From Pseudomonas sp. p1(2021b) (GTDB lineage Bacteria > Pseudomonadota > Gammaproteobacteria > Pseudomonadales > Pseudomonadaceae): a stretch of DNA of 64,000 bases. Made by a program: the position numbers and the translations under genes. Shown in pieces: positions 61,843-64,000 of the stretch. Where the stretch lies: positions 1,641,001-1,705,000 of the forward strand of contig NZ_CP083746.1 in NCBI RefSeq assembly GCF_020151015.1, read 5' to 3'. The notes beneath the pieces were generated by a model that worked only from the letters and a program-made list of their open reading frames with translations, was not told the origin of the DNA and did no database searches. Numbering within the stretch: the stretch's first letter is position 1; each line of letters begins with the position of its first letter.

Positions 61843-63249
61843 ATGCTGCGATCGCTGCTGATTTTCCTGCTGACCCTCGGCCTGACCCTGGCCGGGCCAG
61901 CCAATGCCCGTTTGCCTGGCCCGCAGCAACACGTCCCGGTCAGTCAGGTGCGGGACCTGGCGCAGATCCGCAGCAGCAAGGTGCTCAGGGTCCTGGTGAA
62001 CCAGAGCCGCAACAGCTCGGGCGAGGTCAAGGGCGAGCCGGTGGGCGTCGAGCATCATCGCCTGCGAAGCCTGGAGCATTACCTCAATGCCCGCGCCCGG
62101 GATGGCCAGGAAATCCGCCTCAAGCTCATTCCGCGGGCCAAGGAGCAGCTGCTCGCCGCCCTGCAGCGGGGCGAGGGCGACCTGGCGGCGCCGGGCGAAC
62201 TGCTGGACCCTTCGCTGGTGCGCGGCGTCAGCGGCAGCGCCCCGGTGCGCGACCAGGTGCAGCTGATGCTGGTAGGGCGCAAGGGTGAGCGCAGTTTCAG
62301 CCGCGTCGAGCAGTTGTCCGGGCGTACCGTCGCCCTGACCAGCGCCAGTGCCGGCGGAGCGGTGATCGAACAGCTCAACCAGCAACTGGCCTTGCGCAAG
62401 CGCGCTGCGATCAAGGTGGAGTGGGTGGACCCGAGCCTGGCCGTCGAGGATGTACTGGAAATGGTCCAGGCCGGCATTTACCACCTGACCGTGGTGGAGC
62501 GCCCGATCGCCCAGCGTTGGGCGCGGGTGATGCCGCGTCTGCGCCTGGACAGCCGGGTCCACCTGGGCCAACCCCAGGCGATGCGCTGGTATGTCCGGCG
62601 TGATGCCAGCATGCTGCTGGCCACCGTGGACCGCTTCCTCCAGGGCTATCGTGCCCCGGCGAACCAGGACGCGGCCTTCGAGCGCATCTACCGGCGCCAG
62701 TACCGAGTACACGACCCGTTGGCACGCAAGAGCCGCAAGCGCCTGGAGTCGGTGCGTGCGGTGTTGCAAAAGCATGGCGCTGCGCAGCAGATCGACTGGC
62801 TCAACCTGGCGGCGCTGGCCTTCAAGGAGTCGACGCTCAACCCGGCGGCGCGGGGCAGCGGTGGCGCCCATGGGTTGATGCAGATCACCCCGTCGGCGGC
62901 CCGCCGCGTGGGGGTGAGTAACACCGCGACGGTCGATGGCAATGTCCAGGCTGGTGCACGCTACCTGGCGCTGATCCGCCGCAAGTTCTTCGCCAGCCCC
63001 CAGCTCAACGAGCGCGAGCGCATGGCGTTCGTGCTGGCGGCCTACAACCTCGGGCCGGAGCGGGTCCAGGCCATGCGGGCCGAAGCACGGCGCCGCGGGC
63101 TCAACGGCAACCAATGGTTCTTCCAGACCGAGCGCATCGCCATGGAGCAGGTCGGCATGGGGCCGGTCAATTTCGTCAACAGTGTCAACAAGTACTTCCT
63201 GGCGTTCAACCGGCAGCGGCAATCGTTGGAGCGTGTGGCCAAGCGCTGA
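61843..63249 (+). CDS. MltF-like lytic transglycosylase with solute-binding domain
   Basis: A 468-residue exported protein. A signal peptide (LRSLLIFLLTLGLTLAGPANA) is followed by a solute-binding family 3-like domain (about 45-290) and an SLT domain (about 300-450). The catalytic glutamate is in ALAFKESTLNP (E329 by my count), and the ATQMMQI-like GAHGLMQITPSAA follows, with VLAAYNLGPERV. It cleaves peptidoglycan to 1,6-anhydromuropeptides. The SBP module in MltF binds muropeptides and controls activity. No lipobox is visible, so it is likely soluble periplasmic. Confidence 0.87.
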   Translation: MLRSLLIFLLTLGLTLAGPANARLPGPQQHVPVSQVRDLAQIRSSKVLRVLVNQSRNSSGEVKGEPVGVEHHRLRSLEHYLNARARDGQEIRLKLIPRAKEQLLAALQRGEGDLAAPGELLDPSLVRGVSGSAPVRDQVQLMLVGRKGERSFSRVEQLSGRTVALTSASAGGAVIEQLNQQLALRKRAAIKVEWVDPSLAVEDVLEMVQAGIYHLTVVERPIAQRWARVMPRLRLDSRVHLGQPQAMRWYVRRDASMLLATVDRFLQGYRAPANQDAAFERIYRRQYRVHDPLARKSRKRLESVRAVLQKHGAAQQIDWLNLAALAFKESTLNPAARGSGGAHGLMQITPSAARRVGVSNTATVDGNVQAGARYLALIRRKFFASPQLNERERMAFVLAAYNLGPERVQAMRAEARRRGLNGNQWFFQTERIAMEQVGMGPVNFVNSVNKYFLAFNRQRQSLERVAKR

Positions 63250-63265
63250 AACCTTTACAGGTGGC

Positions 63266-63294
63266 TTGTAAGTTGCCGCTCGAGCCTCTAGCAT
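63266..63294 (+). promoter_or_regulatory. Possible sigma-70 promoter
   Basis: TTGTAA (63266-63271), 17 bases, TAGCAT (63289-63294). It lies 140 bases before the small ORF at 63436. Confidence 0.4.
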
Positions 63295-63435
63295 ACCGTC
63301 TGCGCCGATTTAAACAGCTACTTGCGGGGCGCGGGAGAAGCCCCCTCTGGGTCATCCGAAATACCGCTAAAGCGCTGGTTCGGTGACGCCTCCCACCGCT
63401 GCCCAGCGGGATTCGCGAGGCGCAGAGATATCTCC

Positions 63436-63744
63436 ATGAGTTGTCCACGTACCAGTGTTTGCTTGAGCCCATTGCCTGCCGACCAGGCGTCCCGTACACC
63501 GCGCATCCTGCTCGGTGGCCAGCATCAACCCACGCTTCTACGCAACCTCGATGGCCTTTCACGGCGCAAGGGTCAGGCACGCGCATTCCTCGTCCAGTTC
63601 GCCGAAACCTGCGATGGCCTGGCCGAGTTCGCCAATGACCGTTTCGACCTGGCGGTCATCCAGGCGCCGCTGGCCGACGAGGCCGCTGAAGTGATCGGCC
63701 AGCTCACCCGCATCGCCCGCCAGGGCTTGATCACCCGCCGTTGA
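63436..63744 (+). CDS. Small protein of unknown function upstream of greB
   Basis: A 102-residue protein, MSCPRTSVCLSPLPADQASR at the start and ARQGLITRR at the end. The N-terminal 30 residues are cysteine/proline-rich; the middle (GQARAFLVQFAETCDGLAEFA) is helical. Codon use looks coding. No domain is recognised. A candidate promoter lies upstream. It is 86 bases before greB and may be transcribed with it. A longer frame beginning at 63322 exists without support. Confidence 0.6.
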   Translation: MSCPRTSVCLSPLPADQASRTPRILLGGQHQPTLLRNLDGLSRRKGQARAFLVQFAETCDGLAEFANDRFDLAVIQAPLADEAAEVIGQLTRIARQGLITRR

Positions 63745-63830
63745 GGCGCGTGTAGCGTCGCGGATTTTTCGTTAAGCTCGGGGCCACGGCGGGCTTGCGC
63801 CTGCCGTGGATGCACTGAGGAGAATACGGC

Positions 63831-64000
63831 TTGAGCACCAACATCATCACCACCGAAGGTCACGAGGCCCTGAAGAAGGAGCTCGACCACTTGTGGCGGG
63901 TCTATCGCCCCGAGATCACGCAAAAGGTCACCTGGGCAGCCTCCTTGGGTGATCGCAGCGAGAATGCCGATTACCAGTACAACAAGAAGCTGCTGCGCGA
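63831..64000 (+). CDS. greB: Transcription elongation factor GreB (N-terminal part)
   Basis: The first 56 codons, running off the window end. The N-terminus reads STNIITTEGHEALKKELDHL and continues with LGDRSENADYQYNKKLL, which is the GreB-type coiled-coil domain. GreA/GreB rescue backtracked RNA polymerase by inserting this tip in the secondary channel. The start is a TTG with TGAGGAG about eight bases before it; no ATG or GTG lies close enough to replace it. Confidence 0.93.
   Translation, partial: MSTNIITTEGHEALKKELDHLWRVYRPEITQKVTWAASLGDRSENADYQYNKKLLR

Overview
The window is chromosomal DNA of a Pseudomonas, most likely of the P. putida group. The support is the rssB-rssC, fdsGBAD, folD, tig-clpP-clpX-lon-hupB-ppiD and greB neighbourhoods, the GC-rich codon use, and many short REP hairpins (core close to GCGGG..AAGCCCGCTCC) at gene ends. 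Most of it is core genome with short accessory insertions. No rRNA, CRISPR array or replication origin was seen.

Layout. 0-6.5 kb: end of a probable mlaA, the RssB/RssC general-stress control pair, a PhoD-like phosphatase, transaldolase and dusA. 6.4-8.9 kb: what looks like the decayed remnant of an integrative element in the 5' end of dusA. A 38-bp dusA-like repeat occurs at both edges, a displaced dusA 5' fragment lies at the far edge, and the cargo is one small ORF and a nitronate monooxygenase; no integrase remains. 8.9-12.7 kb: a DUF1232 gene, an uncharacterised two-gene module that looks like a toxin-antitoxin pair, and an intact IS481-family element lying between repeat-rich segments.

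12.7-17.8 kb: the soluble NAD-dependent molybdenum formate dehydrogenase operon fdsGBAD. 17.9-23.2 kb: an SbmA/YddA-type ABC exporter, an MFS transporter, and arsRBC. 23.3-28.7 kb: a Fur-box-preceded PfeA-type ferric-siderophore receptor, then DUF3649 / PepSY-TM / DUF3325 membrane genes that probably handle siderophore iron at the inner membrane, and an atypical histidine phosphatase. 28.7-33.1 kb: a TSUP exporter, then an XRE-cupin regulator divergent from an amine/amino-acid oxidase, RidA and a YkvI-like transporter. 33.1-40.6 kb: a chemoreceptor gene broken by two frameshifts, a LysR/PACE efflux pair, a lipoprotein of unknown function, two FCD-type GntR regulators and dctA.

40.8-45.6 kb: a 1600-residue leucine-rich-repeat protein with a C-terminal NEL-type E3 ubiquitin ligase domain, a probable effector aimed at eukaryotic hosts. 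45.8-56.5 kb: folD, three tRNA genes (Arg-TCT, His-GTG, Leu-TAG), and the protein quality-control cluster tig, clpP, clpX, lon, hupB, ppiD. 56.6-64 kb: a patatin-like hydrolase, a small lipoprotein, a CHAD protein, an Mpo1-like protein, a second chemoreceptor, a TatD nuclease, an MltF-like lytic transglycosylase, a small unknown protein, and the start of greB (TTG start, cut by the window end).

Most worth a second look: the paired dusA att-like repeats, the candidate toxin-antitoxin module at 9.6-10.5 kb, the NEL effector, and the chemoreceptor whose two insertions (5 + 1 nt) sum to an in-frame change.
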